Below are positions 28,203-36,234 of a stretch of 64,000 nt of DNA, one piece after another (position 1 is the stretch's first letter; every line of letters begins with the position of its first letter). This DNA comes from Streptomyces sp. NBC_01210 (GTDB lineage: Bacteria; Actinomycetota; Actinomycetes; Streptomycetales; Streptomycetaceae). The DNA is taken from positions 744,001 to 808,000 of the forward strand of contig NZ_CP108549.1 in NCBI RefSeq assembly GCF_036010325.1, written 5' to 3'. Below the pieces are notes generated by a model. That model ran no database searches. It was not told the origin of the DNA and saw only the letters and a program-made list of their open reading frames with translations. The translations under genes were made by a program, and so were the position numbers.

Positions 28203-28994
28203 TTATGCGGCGTCCTGCATGATCTCGCGGCGAAGTCGCTCGCAGGAGTTGCTGATCAGGCGTGACACATGCATCTGGGAGATGCCGAGGTCCTCGGCAA
28301 TGCTGCGCTGTGTCATGTCGCGGAAGAACCGCATGTAGAGGATTTTCCGTTCCCGCGCCGGTAAGCGCCGCAGCCGGGGCTTGACTGCCTCCCGGTCGAT
28401 GACGACATCGAGCGCGGGATCCGGGCCGCCCAGGCCGTCGCACAGTGTGTATCCGCCCTCGCCGCCCGGGAGTTCGGCGTCCAGGGACAGGGCGCCGAAG
28501 GAGTCGGCGGCCTCCAGCCCGGCCCTCGCCTCCTCCGGCGTCAGCCCGGCCTGCGTGGCGATCTCCGCAAGGGTCGGCGCCCGGCCCGAGACGGTCTGGA
28601 GGAGCTCGCGCTGGGCCGTACGGACCCGATTGCGCTGGTCCTGGACCCGACGTGGCACATGGAGGGTCCACATGTGGTCACGGAAGTGTCGTTTGACCTC
28701 ACCGGTGATGGTGGGGACGGCGAAGCCGGCGAACGCGGTACCGCGCTCGGGGTCGTACCGGTCGACGGCCTTGACCAGACCCAGAGCCGCCACCTGGCAC
28801 AGGTCTTCGAGGGACTCCCCGCGGTTCCTGAACCGGCCGGCGATCCGCTCCGCCATGGGCAGCCAGGCATTGACCAGCTGCTGGCGTACGGCCTCGCGTT
28901 GGGCCCCCTCGGGCAGGTGCGCCAGTCGGTCGAAGTCGGCTGCGGTGTCGGGGGCGTCGTCGTGCGAATGCTTCCTGCTCGCGTGTGTGCGCAT
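28203..28994 (-). CDS. SigB/SigF-type RNA polymerase sigma factor
   Basis: A 263-residue group 3 sigma factor. Region 2 is clear (ERIAGRFRNRGESLEDLCQVAALGLVKAVDRYDPERGTAFAGFAVPTITGEVKRHFRD), region 3 follows (APTLAEIATQAGLTPEEA), and region 4 is a HTH (RSIAEDLGISQMHVSRLISN). It belongs to the streptomycete SigB/F/G family of stress and development sigma factors, usually held by an RsbW-like anti-sigma factor. No anti-sigma gene adjoins it; candidates lie at 32-41 kb. ATG 28994 is preferred to the upstream GTG 29039, which lacks a ribosome site, although its own spacer is long (12). Confidence 0.9.
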   Translation of the reverse strand: MRTHASRKHSHDDAPDTAADFDRLAHLPEGAQREAVRQQLVNAWLPMAERIAGRFRNRGESLEDLCQVAALGLVKAVDRYDPERGTAFAGFAVPTITGEVKRHFRDHMWTLHVPRRVQDQRNRVRTAQRELLQTVSGRAPTLAEIATQAGLTPEEARAGLEAADSFGALSLDAELPGGEGGYTLCDGLGGPDPALDVVIDREAVKPRLRRLPARERKILYMRFFRDMTQRSIAEDLGISQMHVSRLISNSCERLRREIMQDAA

Positions 28995-29128
28995 GATGCG
29001 CTGCCACTCCCTCAGCGGTACGGAACGGATGATTGCCACCGCGGGAATTACGGATACACACGCAGCCGCACCAGGGCGCGCCGTGCCACTCCCACGGACG
29101 TGCCTCCGGTCCGAAGCACGAAACGCGT

Positions 29129-29153
29129 CTGCCCAGAGCGTTGGCGACGAAAC
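29129..29153 (-). promoter_or_regulatory. Sigma-B-like promoter ahead of the sigma factor gene
   Basis: On the minus strand GTTTC is followed after 14 bases by GGGCAG. The spacing and the -35 fit the sigma-B consensus GNNTN-14/16-GGGTAY but the -10 has two mismatches. It may indicate autoregulation. Confidence 0.3.
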
Positions 29154-29261
29154 ACGGGCAGATAAATCAGCGCCAATCGCGGACCGCCCAAAACCGACGT
29201 GTAGGCGGACGGGTAATGGGAACCCGCCAGGTGGATGCAGACCAGTGGTAGGCGAGAAGCG

Positions 29262-29299
29262 AATGATGAACGGCGGCCCTGGGGCCGCCGTTCATCATT
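29262..29299. terminator. 17-bp perfect stem-loop terminator
   Basis: AATGATGAACGGCGGCC at 29262-29278, loop CTGG, and the exact complement at 29283-29299 followed by TTT. It lies 58 bases beyond the stop of the LigD polymerase gene and should end that minus-strand operon. Confidence 0.9.
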
Positions 29300-29323
29300 T
29301 TCGGCGGTGCCCCCGTTATGCAC

Positions 29324-29349
29324 GGTGAATCGCCTCGGTGAATCGCCTC
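29324..29349. repeat. 13-bp tandem duplication
   Basis: GGTGAATCGCCTC occurs twice in direct succession at 29324-29336 and 29337-29349, just beyond the LigD polymerase stop. Confidence 0.85.
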
Positions 29350-29356
29350 GGCACCG

Positions 29357-30256
29357 TCAGCGCAGGGCGGCGAGACGTCGGCGGGCGGGGCCGATCGCTC
29401 GACCGCCACCGATCACGCCGGCCCATGGCTTGGTACGCGCCTGGTCGAGCGCATCGGTCACCGTCCAACGGCGAGCGGTGAGTTCGGGGTCCTTCAGCTG
29501 ATCCCAGCTGACGGGGGTGGCCACCGGCGCGCCCGGCTTCGGCCGCACGGAGAACGGCGCCACGGCCGTCTGCCCATATCCGTTGCGCTGGACGTCCAGA
29601 TAGAGGCGACCGCCTCTCGCCTGTTTGCGTACCTCGGTGGTCAGCCGGTCCGGGTCGCGATCGGCGAGCGTCTGCGCGACCTCCCTGGCGAATTCACGCG
29701 CCTCGTCGAAGCCCGCCCCGCGTGCCAGCTGCACGATGACGTGCAGGCCCTTGGAGCCGGTGGTCAGCAGGACGGACGGCAGCTGGAGTTGGTCGAGCAG
29801 CTCACCGAGCTGCTCCGCCGCCCGGCGTACGGGTTCGAAGTCGTCCTCCGCCGGATCGAGGTCGAAGACCAGCCGGTCGGGCTGCTCCGGCCGGTTCGCG
29901 CGCGACAGCCAACGGTGGAAGGTGATGCACGCCTGGTCGACCAGATGAATCAGGGTCGCGGTGTTGTCGCACACCGTGTGGGTCACAGTGCCGTTCGCCT
30001 TGGCCACCTCGACCCTGCGCACCCAGTCCGGACAGTTGTCCGGGGTCTGTTTCTGCATGAAGCCGGGGCCGCCGATGCCGTCCGGATGCCGTTCCAGCAT
30101 CAACGGCCTGCCGCGCAGATGCGGCAGCATGAACGGCGCGATGCGGCGGTAGTAGTCGACGAGGTCTGCCTTGGTGAGTCCGTCGTCGGGAAACATGACC
30201 TTGTCGGGCCGGTGGATCTCAACGGTGCGCCGGCCTGCCCGCACCTTGTATGACAT
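29357..30256 (-). CDS. ligD: Stand-alone LigD-type polymerase/primase
   Basis: A 299-residue archaeo-eukaryotic primase-fold polymerase, as in the POL domain of LigD. The catalytic acidic motif is VFDLDPAED, TTGSKGLHVIV is the conserved SxGLHV motif, and PFSVRPKPGAPVATPVSW is the family signature. It fills gaps with ribo- or deoxynucleotides during end joining. The ligase half is a separate gene at 7618, so LigD is split here. AAGGAG lies eight bases before ATG 30256. It begins one base after the NADH dehydrogenase stop, so both share a transcript. Confidence 0.93.
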   Translation of the reverse strand: MSYKVRAGRRTVEIHRPDKVMFPDDGLTKADLVDYYRRIAPFMLPHLRGRPLMLERHPDGIGGPGFMQKQTPDNCPDWVRRVEVAKANGTVTHTVCDNTATLIHLVDQACITFHRWLSRANRPEQPDRLVFDLDPAEDDFEPVRRAAEQLGELLDQLQLPSVLLTTGSKGLHVIVQLARGAGFDEAREFAREVAQTLADRDPDRLTTEVRKQARGGRLYLDVQRNGYGQTAVAPFSVRPKPGAPVATPVSWDQLKDPELTARRWTVTDALDQARTKPWAGVIGGGRAIGPARRRLAALR

Positions 30257-30257
30257 C

Positions 30258-31583
30258 TCACTGCTCCTTGTGAGGGGCTCCCTCGAGCCGGGGGACTTCC
30301 GGCGAGGCGCTGTCCAGAGGAACCTGCGGGGAGCGGACGAGGCCCAGCTGGACGCTCTGGCGCGGCAGCACTGCGTCCAGCAGCCAGTCGGCGGTGACGC
30401 GTACCCGGTTTCCCGGCATGGCGGCCAGGTGGTAGCCGCGGGTGACGGCGCCCGCGAGCGGTCCCGACAGCGGGACGCCCAGCGGATTCGCGGCGGCCTG
30501 GATCCCGCCGAGGTCCACGGCGAAGCCCAGATCGTGGTGTTCATAGCTGCGCTGCTCGCCGTGGCCGAGAGTGGCGGCGATATTGAGTCCGGCCAGCTTT
30601 CCCTGCCGGGAGGCGTGCTGGGCCGTCATCGGCGTGTACTCCCCCGGCCGGGTCGGATCGGGTACTGCCGCCGCGTCGCCGCAGGCGAAGACCTCGGGAC
30701 AACCGGGTACGTTCAGCCGGGAGTCGACGACGAGACGGCCGTGCTCGAGAGGCAGTCCGACCTCGGAAACCAGCGGGTCGGGACGCACGCCCACGCACCA
30801 GACCAGCGTCCTCGTGTCGATGAACTCCCCGTCGTCCAGCAGGACTCCTGCCTGGGTGGCCTCCTTGACGGAGGTCCCGGTGCGCACGTCGACGCCGCGA
30901 CGGCGCAGTACCCGGTCGGCCGTCGAGGACAGCCTGCGGTCCAGCCCGGGCAGCACCCGGTCCGCGACGTCCAGCAGCAGCCAGCGCGCCCGGCCGTGGT
31001 GTTTCCCGGTGCGCTGCTTACGTGTCAGTGCGTCCGTGAACAGTTTTCCCTGGGCGGCGACTTCGGTGCCGGTGTAGCCGGCGCCGACGACCACGAAGGT
31101 GCGGCGGGAGGTGCTCTCCCCGGCGGTCGCGGCACCGGCGGCCATCTCGATCTGTCGGGTGATGTGGTCGCGCAGGTACAGCGCCTCCGGCAGACCGCGG
31201 AAGCCGTGCGCGTGGTCGACGATCCCGGGCACGGGAAGCAGCTTGTTGACGCTGCCCACGGCGAGTACGAGGCGGTCGTACGCAAGCGCTCCGGAACCGC
31301 CTTCGGGATCGGTGTAGTGAACCCGCCGGTCCGCCAGGTCGATACCGGTGGCCTCCCCGAGCACCAGACGTACCCGCGGCAGGGCATTGGGGACCGAGAC
31401 TGTCACCCGGCGGGGTTCCAGGATCCCCGCTGCGACCTGTGGCAGCAGCGGCAGATAGAGGAAGTAGTCGGTGGGGTTGAGCAGGACGATCTCGGCCCGG
31501 TCCCGGACGGTCCGGGACAGCGCGCGAGCGGCCTGGAACCCGGCGAAACCGGCTCCGACGACAACGACACGGGAACGACTCAC
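30258..31583 (-). CDS. Type II NADH dehydrogenase-like flavoprotein
   Basis: A 441-residue FAD/NAD(P)H oxidoreductase. The FAD loop is VVVGAGFAGFQAARAL at the N-terminus, the NADH loop is VVVGAGYTGTEVAAQG, and the C-terminal FAD contact is VFACGDAAAVPDPTRPGEYTPMTAQHASRQG. This is the NDH-2 arrangement: non-proton-pumping transfer of electrons from NADH to quinone at the membrane surface. GTG 31583 has GGAG six bases upstream. It is in operon with the LigD polymerase. A decayed copy lies upstream of the ligase half at 8880-9245. Confidence 0.9.
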   Translation of the reverse strand: MSRSRVVVVGAGFAGFQAARALSRTVRDRAEIVLLNPTDYFLYLPLLPQVAAGILEPRRVTVSVPNALPRVRLVLGEATGIDLADRRVHYTDPEGGSGALAYDRLVLAVGSVNKLLPVPGIVDHAHGFRGLPEALYLRDHITRQIEMAAGAATAGESTSRRTFVVVGAGYTGTEVAAQGKLFTDALTRKQRTGKHHGRARWLLLDVADRVLPGLDRRLSSTADRVLRRRGVDVRTGTSVKEATQAGVLLDDGEFIDTRTLVWCVGVRPDPLVSEVGLPLEHGRLVVDSRLNVPGCPEVFACGDAAAVPDPTRPGEYTPMTAQHASRQGKLAGLNIAATLGHGEQRSYEHHDLGFAVDLGGIQAAANPLGVPLSGPLAGAVTRGYHLAAMPGNRVRVTADWLLDAVLPRQSVQLGLVRSPQVPLDSASPEVPRLEGAPHKEQ

Positions 31584-31704
31584 AATCAACTCCGGTGCGG
31601 GAGAGGGTGTGGTGCGGGAGAGGGCGAGGATGTGGTGCTGGAGGGGTGCGGTGCGGCAACCGGCCCGGCGGGTGCCCCCGGGGCACCGCGCCAAACCGGC
31701 ACCG

Positions 31705-31929
31705 TCACTCGTAGCGGCGACCTCGCTCCTCATCGACCACCGGGGTTGCCGGCGGCACGACGACGCGACGACGTTTGGCGATGCTGGTGAACGTGACGAC
31801 GCCGATGATCCCGACGACCATCAGAATCAGGCCGACCACGTCGAGGTTGGCGCCCTGCACCTTCCAGTCGGTGGCGAACGTGAGAATCGCCCCTGCGGCA
31901 ATGAGGATGATGCACCCACCGAGACCCAT
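31705..31929 (-). CDS. DUF6458-type two-span membrane protein
   Basis: A 74-residue protein with two membrane segments (GLGGCIILIAAGAILTFAT and VVGLILMVVGIIGVVTF) and a basic tail with RRRVVVPP and DEERGRRYE. It matches small actinobacterial DUF6458 proteins of unknown role. The start is ATG 31929, eight bases after GGAAG; GTG 31938 would overlap that site. A sigma-B-type promoter lies 40 bases upstream, so it is probably a general-stress gene. Confidence 0.8.
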   Translation of the reverse strand: MGLGGCIILIAAGAILTFATDWKVQGANLDVVGLILMVVGIIGVVTFTSIAKRRRVVVPPATPVVDEERGRRYE

Positions 31930-31968
31930 GTGACTCACCTTCCGGTTCGAAGTGCTGGTCGCGGCCGA

Positions 31969-31993
31969 GTACCCGCGCCGGGACCAGCCATGC
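31969..31993 (-). promoter_or_regulatory. Sigma-B-type promoter of the DUF6458 gene
   Basis: The minus strand reads GCATG, 14 bases, then GGGTAC. This meets the Streptomyces sigma-B consensus GNNTN-14/16-GGGTAY exactly. It ends 40 bases before the ATG at 31929. Confidence 0.55.
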
Positions 31994-32040
31994 GTCGACG
32001 AGCCTCATGCATCGCGGCATCGGTCCTTCAGACCTGCGCT

Positions 32041-32559
32041 TCAGACGCGCGCGGCCACAGCAGGTTCGCTGCCGGCCGGGACACCGCCCCTCGCAACCGG
32101 CGAGCTCGAAGACAGCGGCCTGAACTCGCGCAACAGCGGCATCGGTGCAGACGGCTTCGCAGCCACGCGTTGCGCCGCCTTCGCACGCCTGCTGAACCAG
32201 ATGACCTTGCCCGTGGCGGTGCCGCATGTCCCCCAGCTGTCGCTGAGGACGGCAACCGTGGCCAGTCCGCCCTTCGACGGGGAGGAACTGTGGATCCGGG
32301 GCATCCGGCGGTCCTTGTCGGCCACGGACGCGATCACGTGCCTCCCGGTCCAACGCAGCTCCACGACACACGTCTTGTCGCCCGGCACGTGCTCCACGAC
32401 GTTGCCGACGAGCTCGTCGACGGCACGACAGACGGGCACGATATGGGGCTCGAGGCTCCAGTACCGAAGGTGCGCTGCGAGAATGCGCCGGATCTGCGGG
32501 ATCCGCTCGGGTGATGCCGACACTTCGATGCTGTAGCGGCAGGCGACCGGAACGTTCAT
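32041..32559 (-). CDS. RsbW-like ATP-binding regulator
   Basis: A 172-residue single-domain GHKL ATPase (HATPase_c_2). The N-box helix is CRAVDELVGNVVEHVPGD, followed by VASVADKDRRMP and a lid/G2 region KGGLATVAVLSDSWG. Such proteins bind a SigB-type sigma factor or phosphorylate a STAS antagonist. The last 40 residues are a Ser/Pro/Ala-rich tail. GAGGAG is eight to nine bases before ATG 32559. It stands alone but close to other partner-switch genes. Confidence 0.85.
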   Translation of the reverse strand: MNVPVACRYSIEVSASPERIPQIRRILAAHLRYWSLEPHIVPVCRAVDELVGNVVEHVPGDKTCVVELRWTGRHVIASVADKDRRMPRIHSSSPSKGGLATVAVLSDSWGTCGTATGKVIWFSRRAKAAQRVAAKPSAPMPLLREFRPLSSSSPVARGGVPAGSEPAVAARV

Positions 32560-32942
32560 GACCGTGGCTCCTCACCGCGACGGCTTCACCCATTCGCATG
32601 CGGAACCCCGAGTACGAAGAGTGAGCCTTTGTCGCTTCTGGGTCACTATCAGACTGCACCCGGAATACCGCAAACCGCAACGCGCGGGGACAATCGGCCA
32701 CCACGGCACAGGTCGGCGCCGGCAGCTGATGAGCCCAACCGGACCGGCGCCTCCGTTCCCTCGTACGCAGGGAACGTCCAGATCCAGTACCGCGATCACG
32801 GCGCTCAAAACGCCGCACGGAGGAGTTTCAGCTTCGGCCAGGAACCCTGCGGGCACGTGTCCTGCCCGGCACTCGGGGCAACAACGTGAGGGAGGCGCAG
32901 GGCGTGCCAACCGGCCCGTAGAGCCGGAAGGGGAGCAGGAGC
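32560..32942. other. Divergent regulatory spacer
   Basis: About 380 bases between the divergent RsbW-like and ANTAR genes. No gene is supported. It contains an 8-bp inverted repeat (32754-32776). Promoters for both genes are expected but I could not assign them. Confidence 0.5.
32754..32776. promoter_or_regulatory. 8-bp inverted repeat, possible operator
   Basis: CGTTCCCT-CGTACGC-AGGGAACG, with a loop that is itself a near-palindrome, lies about 170 bases upstream of the ANTAR gene. Its size suits a dimeric regulator; none is assigned. Confidence 0.4.
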
Positions 32943-33320
32943 ATGACGCGGATGGACAACACCGGATCGGCCCTCGGGAGAACTTCCGCCGCGGCGTGGG
33001 CGGCCTCGGACGAGACGCAGTACCGCGTCGTCAGCGCGGAGCTCGAAGCGCAGGCGCTGCGGGAGGAAGTGGCCGGGCTGCGCCACGCGCTCAGCACGCA
33101 CCCGGTGATCGACATGGCGCGCGGGGTCATCATGGCGACCGCCTCATGCACGCCGGACCAGGCTTGGCAAGTGCTGGTGAACGTCTCCCAGCACACGAAC
33201 ATCAAGCTCCGCGAGATCGCGCAGCACATCGTGGACAGCATCGAAGGTCCGCCGCCCGCCAAGCCGGTCCGGGCCGCACTGAGCTCCGCGCTCTCGGACC
33301 TGCCCCACCGCGGTCGGTGA
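32943..33320 (+). CDS. ANTAR-domain protein
   Basis: A 125-residue protein. Residues about 33-55 form a short coiled coil (SAELEAQALREEVAGLRHAL) and 58-100 form an ANTAR three-helix domain (IDMARGVIMATASCTPDQAWQVLVNVSQHTNIKLREIAQHIVDSI). ANTAR proteins bind twin hexaloop RNAs and prevent transcription termination. No sensor domain is fused, so its input must be another protein. GGAGCAGGAG precedes ATG 32943. Its RNA targets were not identified in this window. Confidence 0.88.
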   Translation: MTRMDNTGSALGRTSAAAWAASDETQYRVVSAELEAQALREEVAGLRHALSTHPVIDMARGVIMATASCTPDQAWQVLVNVSQHTNIKLREIAQHIVDSIEGPPPAKPVRAALSSALSDLPHRGR

Positions 33321-33352
33321 GGTCGGGGCGTGCGCCGCAGCCCCGAGGCCCT

Positions 33353-33676
33353 TCAGCTCCCGAGTGAGCGCTTCAGTTCCGCCTTGTTCATCGAGGACCT
33401 GCCATGGATATTGCGGCGCTGCGCCTCGGCGTACAGCTGGTCGTAGGTCGGCCCTTCGGATCCACTGTGGGAGCGCTTGCCGCCACGCCGGGACGAAGAC
33501 ATGTCCTGCGTGGAACTCTTGCTCGCCGTCCTGGACTCGCCCGAGCGGGCACGTTCCTTGTTGACCGTCCTGGCAGCGATCTCCTCCGCGCGCTTCTTGC
33601 TCTCGCCGCGCTCCTCAGCGCTCTCCTTGATGTGTTCGTACTGCCGTTCCCGCTTGGGACTTGAACCGCGAGGCAT
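33353..33676 (-). CDS. Rho-N/SAP-like small basic protein
   Basis: A 107-residue highly charged protein. The N-terminal two thirds are lysine/arginine/glutamate-rich and probably disordered or coiled (EHIKESAEERGESKKRAEEIA). The C-terminus, TYDQLYAEAQRRNIHGRSSMNKAELKRSLGS, is a Rho termination factor N-terminal/SAP-like helix-extension-helix fold that can bind nucleic acid. Streptomyces homologues are often labelled plasmid stabilisation protein, with no proof. AGGAG is five bases before ATG 33676. It converges on the ANTAR gene. Confidence 0.8.
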   Translation of the reverse strand: MPRGSSPKRERQYEHIKESAEERGESKKRAEEIAARTVNKERARSGESRTASKSSTQDMSSSRRGGKRSHSGSEGPTYDQLYAEAQRRNIHGRSSMNKAELKRSLGS

Positions 33677-33906
33677 GACAACTCCTGTCTGAGACTGTTG
33701 CCCGCAACTGTCCGGACGTTTTCCCCACTACCCTGTGCCGCGCCGCATACCACCGCAATCCGGGTACCGACCGGCGCGACCTTCGGCGCAGCGGGAAGCA
33801 GCAGGAAGGCCGGGCCCGGACATCTGCCGTGCAAGGAATGCCCGCGTAGAATCCAGATCGGGCGCGATCACACACTTCGCGTTGTCTGCTCGGAATGGGA
33901 GTAGTC

Positions 33907-36198
33907 GTGACCATGCCTGCGCAGGAGCCTCCGGCTTCAGGCGGCGGGCACGAAGAGCTGTCCGCAGCGGTCGCCAGCCTGACCGCCGAGAACGCCACTC
34001 TCCGCGAGCGACTCACGCGACGGCACCTGACCGACCTGGCCACCGGGATCCTGGTGACCCAGCTGGAGGCGTCGCCCGCCGAGGCCGCCGAACACCTCGT
34101 ACTGCTCGCCGAGGCAACCGGCCTGAGCGCCGAAGATCTCGCCGCGGACATCGTGAACAGCGCGGCGGGAACCATCGCCGTCACCTCACCCACTTCGCCC
34201 GTCGGTGACGAGGGCGCCGTTGCCGAGGCCCGCCGGATACGCCGTGTCGCCACCGCCGCAGAGGCGAATGACACCGTCAGCGAGGCCGCGGCCACCCTGC
34301 TGCAGGGCGGCATGAGCCCGCTCGGGGTGGAGAGCCTCTGGCTGTGGCGGCTCACAGAATCCGACTGTCTCCGCCTCGCCGGACACGCCGGGGTGAGCGC
34401 CGGGGAAGCAACACGGTGGCAGTGGATCCCGCCGGCGGCCCCGGCGCCGTTCCAGCAGGTGGTCACCGAAGGTTCCCCGGTCTGGCTGGCCTCCGGGCCT
34501 CCGCCGGATGTGGCGCTCCCGGGCCCCGGCCCCGAAGCTGCCCGCGCCCTCCTCCCACTGCGGCTGAGAGGCTCGACCGTGGGGCTGGCTCTCGCCGTCT
34601 GGCCGGGCCGCGCGGATCTTGACGAAAGCGTCCGGCGAGCGCTCACCGATGTGATCGAAGTGGCGGCGAGGGTCCTCAATGCCACGGACACCGAACCGTC
34701 CCAGTCGCCGCTCCTCGACGACCTGGTCGACGCGCTGGCCCATCCCGCGATGACCTTGCGCCGCGATCCGGCCACCTCGAGTCTGTCGGTGGAACACCTC
34801 AACGGGCCGGCGTCCGAAGCTCTCGGCGGGACACACCAGACGGGGCAGCCCCTCGAAGTCGCGCTCCCCCGACACCATTCCGATCTCGCGCTGCTCTCCC
34901 GGCGCGCGCACTCCGGCACCTCCCTTCAGCGCGCGGCCAGGCTGCCACCGGAGCACGGCGCGGGCTCCCCCGCGCCTCTTCTCGACGTACGGGTCCTGCC
35001 GGTCGGCGCCGAACGCACCGTCGTGCTGTGGCACACCAGCAGCGACCGGCGGTTGTCCGCCACCCGCGCGGTGGGCCAGCTGCAGGGCGTCGCGCCGTTC
35101 GAGGACGATCTCACCAGGGGCACGTCGAAGTGGAGTGAACAGGCGTACGGAATTCTCGGCATCGACCGGGAGTCGGAACCGATCCCTCTCACAGCCCTGC
35201 GGCTCCGCGTGCACCCGGAGGATCGCGACGATCTGACCGAACTCCTGATGACGCTGACCGAGCGGCGGAAGGGCGCGGTCGCGGTCGTCCGCGTCATCCG
35301 TGACGACGGCGGAATGCGACATGTACGCATCGCCGCAGAGCCCCTCATGGAGGAGGGCGCCCTCACCGGAATCACCGGCATCACCGGCGTCTACCAGGAC
35401 GTCTCCACGGGATTCCACACGGAGGTCGCCCTCACCGCCACGTTCGACCAGCTCACCGCCGTCCAGGCGCAGGCAACCCTCCGGCACCGGCTGGTTCTCC
35501 AGCTTCAGCAGGCGATCGTCCCCGAGATGCCCGCCCTTCAGCGACTGCCCGGACTGCAGGCCACGGCCCGCTACCGGCCCGCGGCCCAGGAGTACCGCGT
35601 GGGCGGTGACTGGTACGACGTCATCCCGCTGCCCAGCGGCAAGGTGCTGGTGGCGGTCGGCGACATAGCGGGGCACGGTATCGACGCCGCCACCGGAATG
35701 GTCGCCCTGCGGAACGCGCTGCGGGGACTGGCCTTCACGGGGCGCACCCCTGGACGGCTCATGGAATGGCTGAACGACGTCACAGTGAACACGCAGGGCC
35801 ACCCGACCGCCACCGCGGTCTGTGCACTCTACGACCCGGCCGACCGGACCCTGTGCTGGGCGAGCGCCGGGCATCTGCCGCTCCTGCTGATACGTGACGG
35901 CAGAGCGCGGCTGCTCGATCCGCCACGGGACATCCTGCTGGGGGCCGTGCCGTCCTTCGTCTACCAGGAGAGAACCACCCAACTACTCCCTGGCGACACA
36001 CTGCTGCTGTACACCGACGGACTCATCGAGCGCCGCCATGACGGACTGGACGAGGGCCTGACCACACTCCTGCGGGCGGCGGAGAAACTGAGCTCCCTTG
36101 AGGTCGAGGAACAGGCCGACCGGCTGCTGAGCGGCGCCACGGGTGACACGGACGACGACACAAGTCTTATCGCGGTCCGCGTCTGCCCAGAACGCTGA
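33907..36198 (+). CDS. ANTAR/GAF/PAS/PP2C phosphatase
   Basis: A 763-residue signalling protein. Residues about 35-85 are an ANTAR-like helical module (LTDLATGILVTQLEASPAEAAEHLVLLAEATGL). A GAF domain follows (about 100-260), then one or two PAS domains (PEDRDDLTELLMTLTERRKGAVAVVRVIRDDG, about 400-490), and a C-terminal PP2C/SpoIIE phosphatase with GGDWYD at 566-571, GDIAGHG and TDDDTSLIAVRVCPE. It probably dephosphorylates STAS antagonists such as the product of 41324. GTG 33907 follows GGGAG at 33897-33901; ATG 33895 and ATG 33913 are alternatives. It converges on the hybrid kinase gene. Confidence 0.88.
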   Translation: MTMPAQEPPASGGGHEELSAAVASLTAENATLRERLTRRHLTDLATGILVTQLEASPAEAAEHLVLLAEATGLSAEDLAADIVNSAAGTIAVTSPTSPVGDEGAVAEARRIRRVATAAEANDTVSEAAATLLQGGMSPLGVESLWLWRLTESDCLRLAGHAGVSAGEATRWQWIPPAAPAPFQQVVTEGSPVWLASGPPPDVALPGPGPEAARALLPLRLRGSTVGLALAVWPGRADLDESVRRALTDVIEVAARVLNATDTEPSQSPLLDDLVDALAHPAMTLRRDPATSSLSVEHLNGPASEALGGTHQTGQPLEVALPRHHSDLALLSRRAHSGTSLQRAARLPPEHGAGSPAPLLDVRVLPVGAERTVVLWHTSSDRRLSATRAVGQLQGVAPFEDDLTRGTSKWSEQAYGILGIDRESEPIPLTALRLRVHPEDRDDLTELLMTLTERRKGAVAVVRVIRDDGGMRHVRIAAEPLMEEGALTGITGITGVYQDVSTGFHTEVALTATFDQLTAVQAQATLRHRLVLQLQQAIVPEMPALQRLPGLQATARYRPAAQEYRVGGDWYDVIPLPSGKVLVAVGDIAGHGIDAATGMVALRNALRGLAFTGRTPGRLMEWLNDVTVNTQGHPTATAVCALYDPADRTLCWASAGHLPLLLIRDGRARLLDPPRDILLGAVPSFVYQERTTQLLPGDTLLLYTDGLIERRHDGLDEGLTTLLRAAEKLSSLEVEEQADRLLSGATGDTDDDTSLIAVRVCPER

Positions 36199-36229
36199 CG
36201 AGTCGGTGCCGGGCAGCGCGCCACTCGTC
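36197..36229. terminator. Possible bidirectional terminator
   Basis: GACGAGT (36197-36203) and ACTCGTC (36223-36229) pair around an 19-base loop between two convergent stop codons (36198 and 36235). The stem is short, so confidence is modest. Confidence 0.4.
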
Positions 36230-36234
36230 CCCGT

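Larger units (their letters stand above)
28995..29356. other. Spacer between sigma factor and LigD polymerase genes
   Basis: About 360 bases holding the leader and promoter of the sigma factor gene, a strong terminator (29262-29299) and a short 13-bp tandem repeat. No gene was recognised. Confidence 0.6.

Noticed and set aside
33762..33767. GGGTAC as a sigma-B promoter for the PP2C gene at 33907
   Set aside because: The nearest GNNTN is 12 bases upstream, outside the 14-16 range, and the start is 140 bases away.
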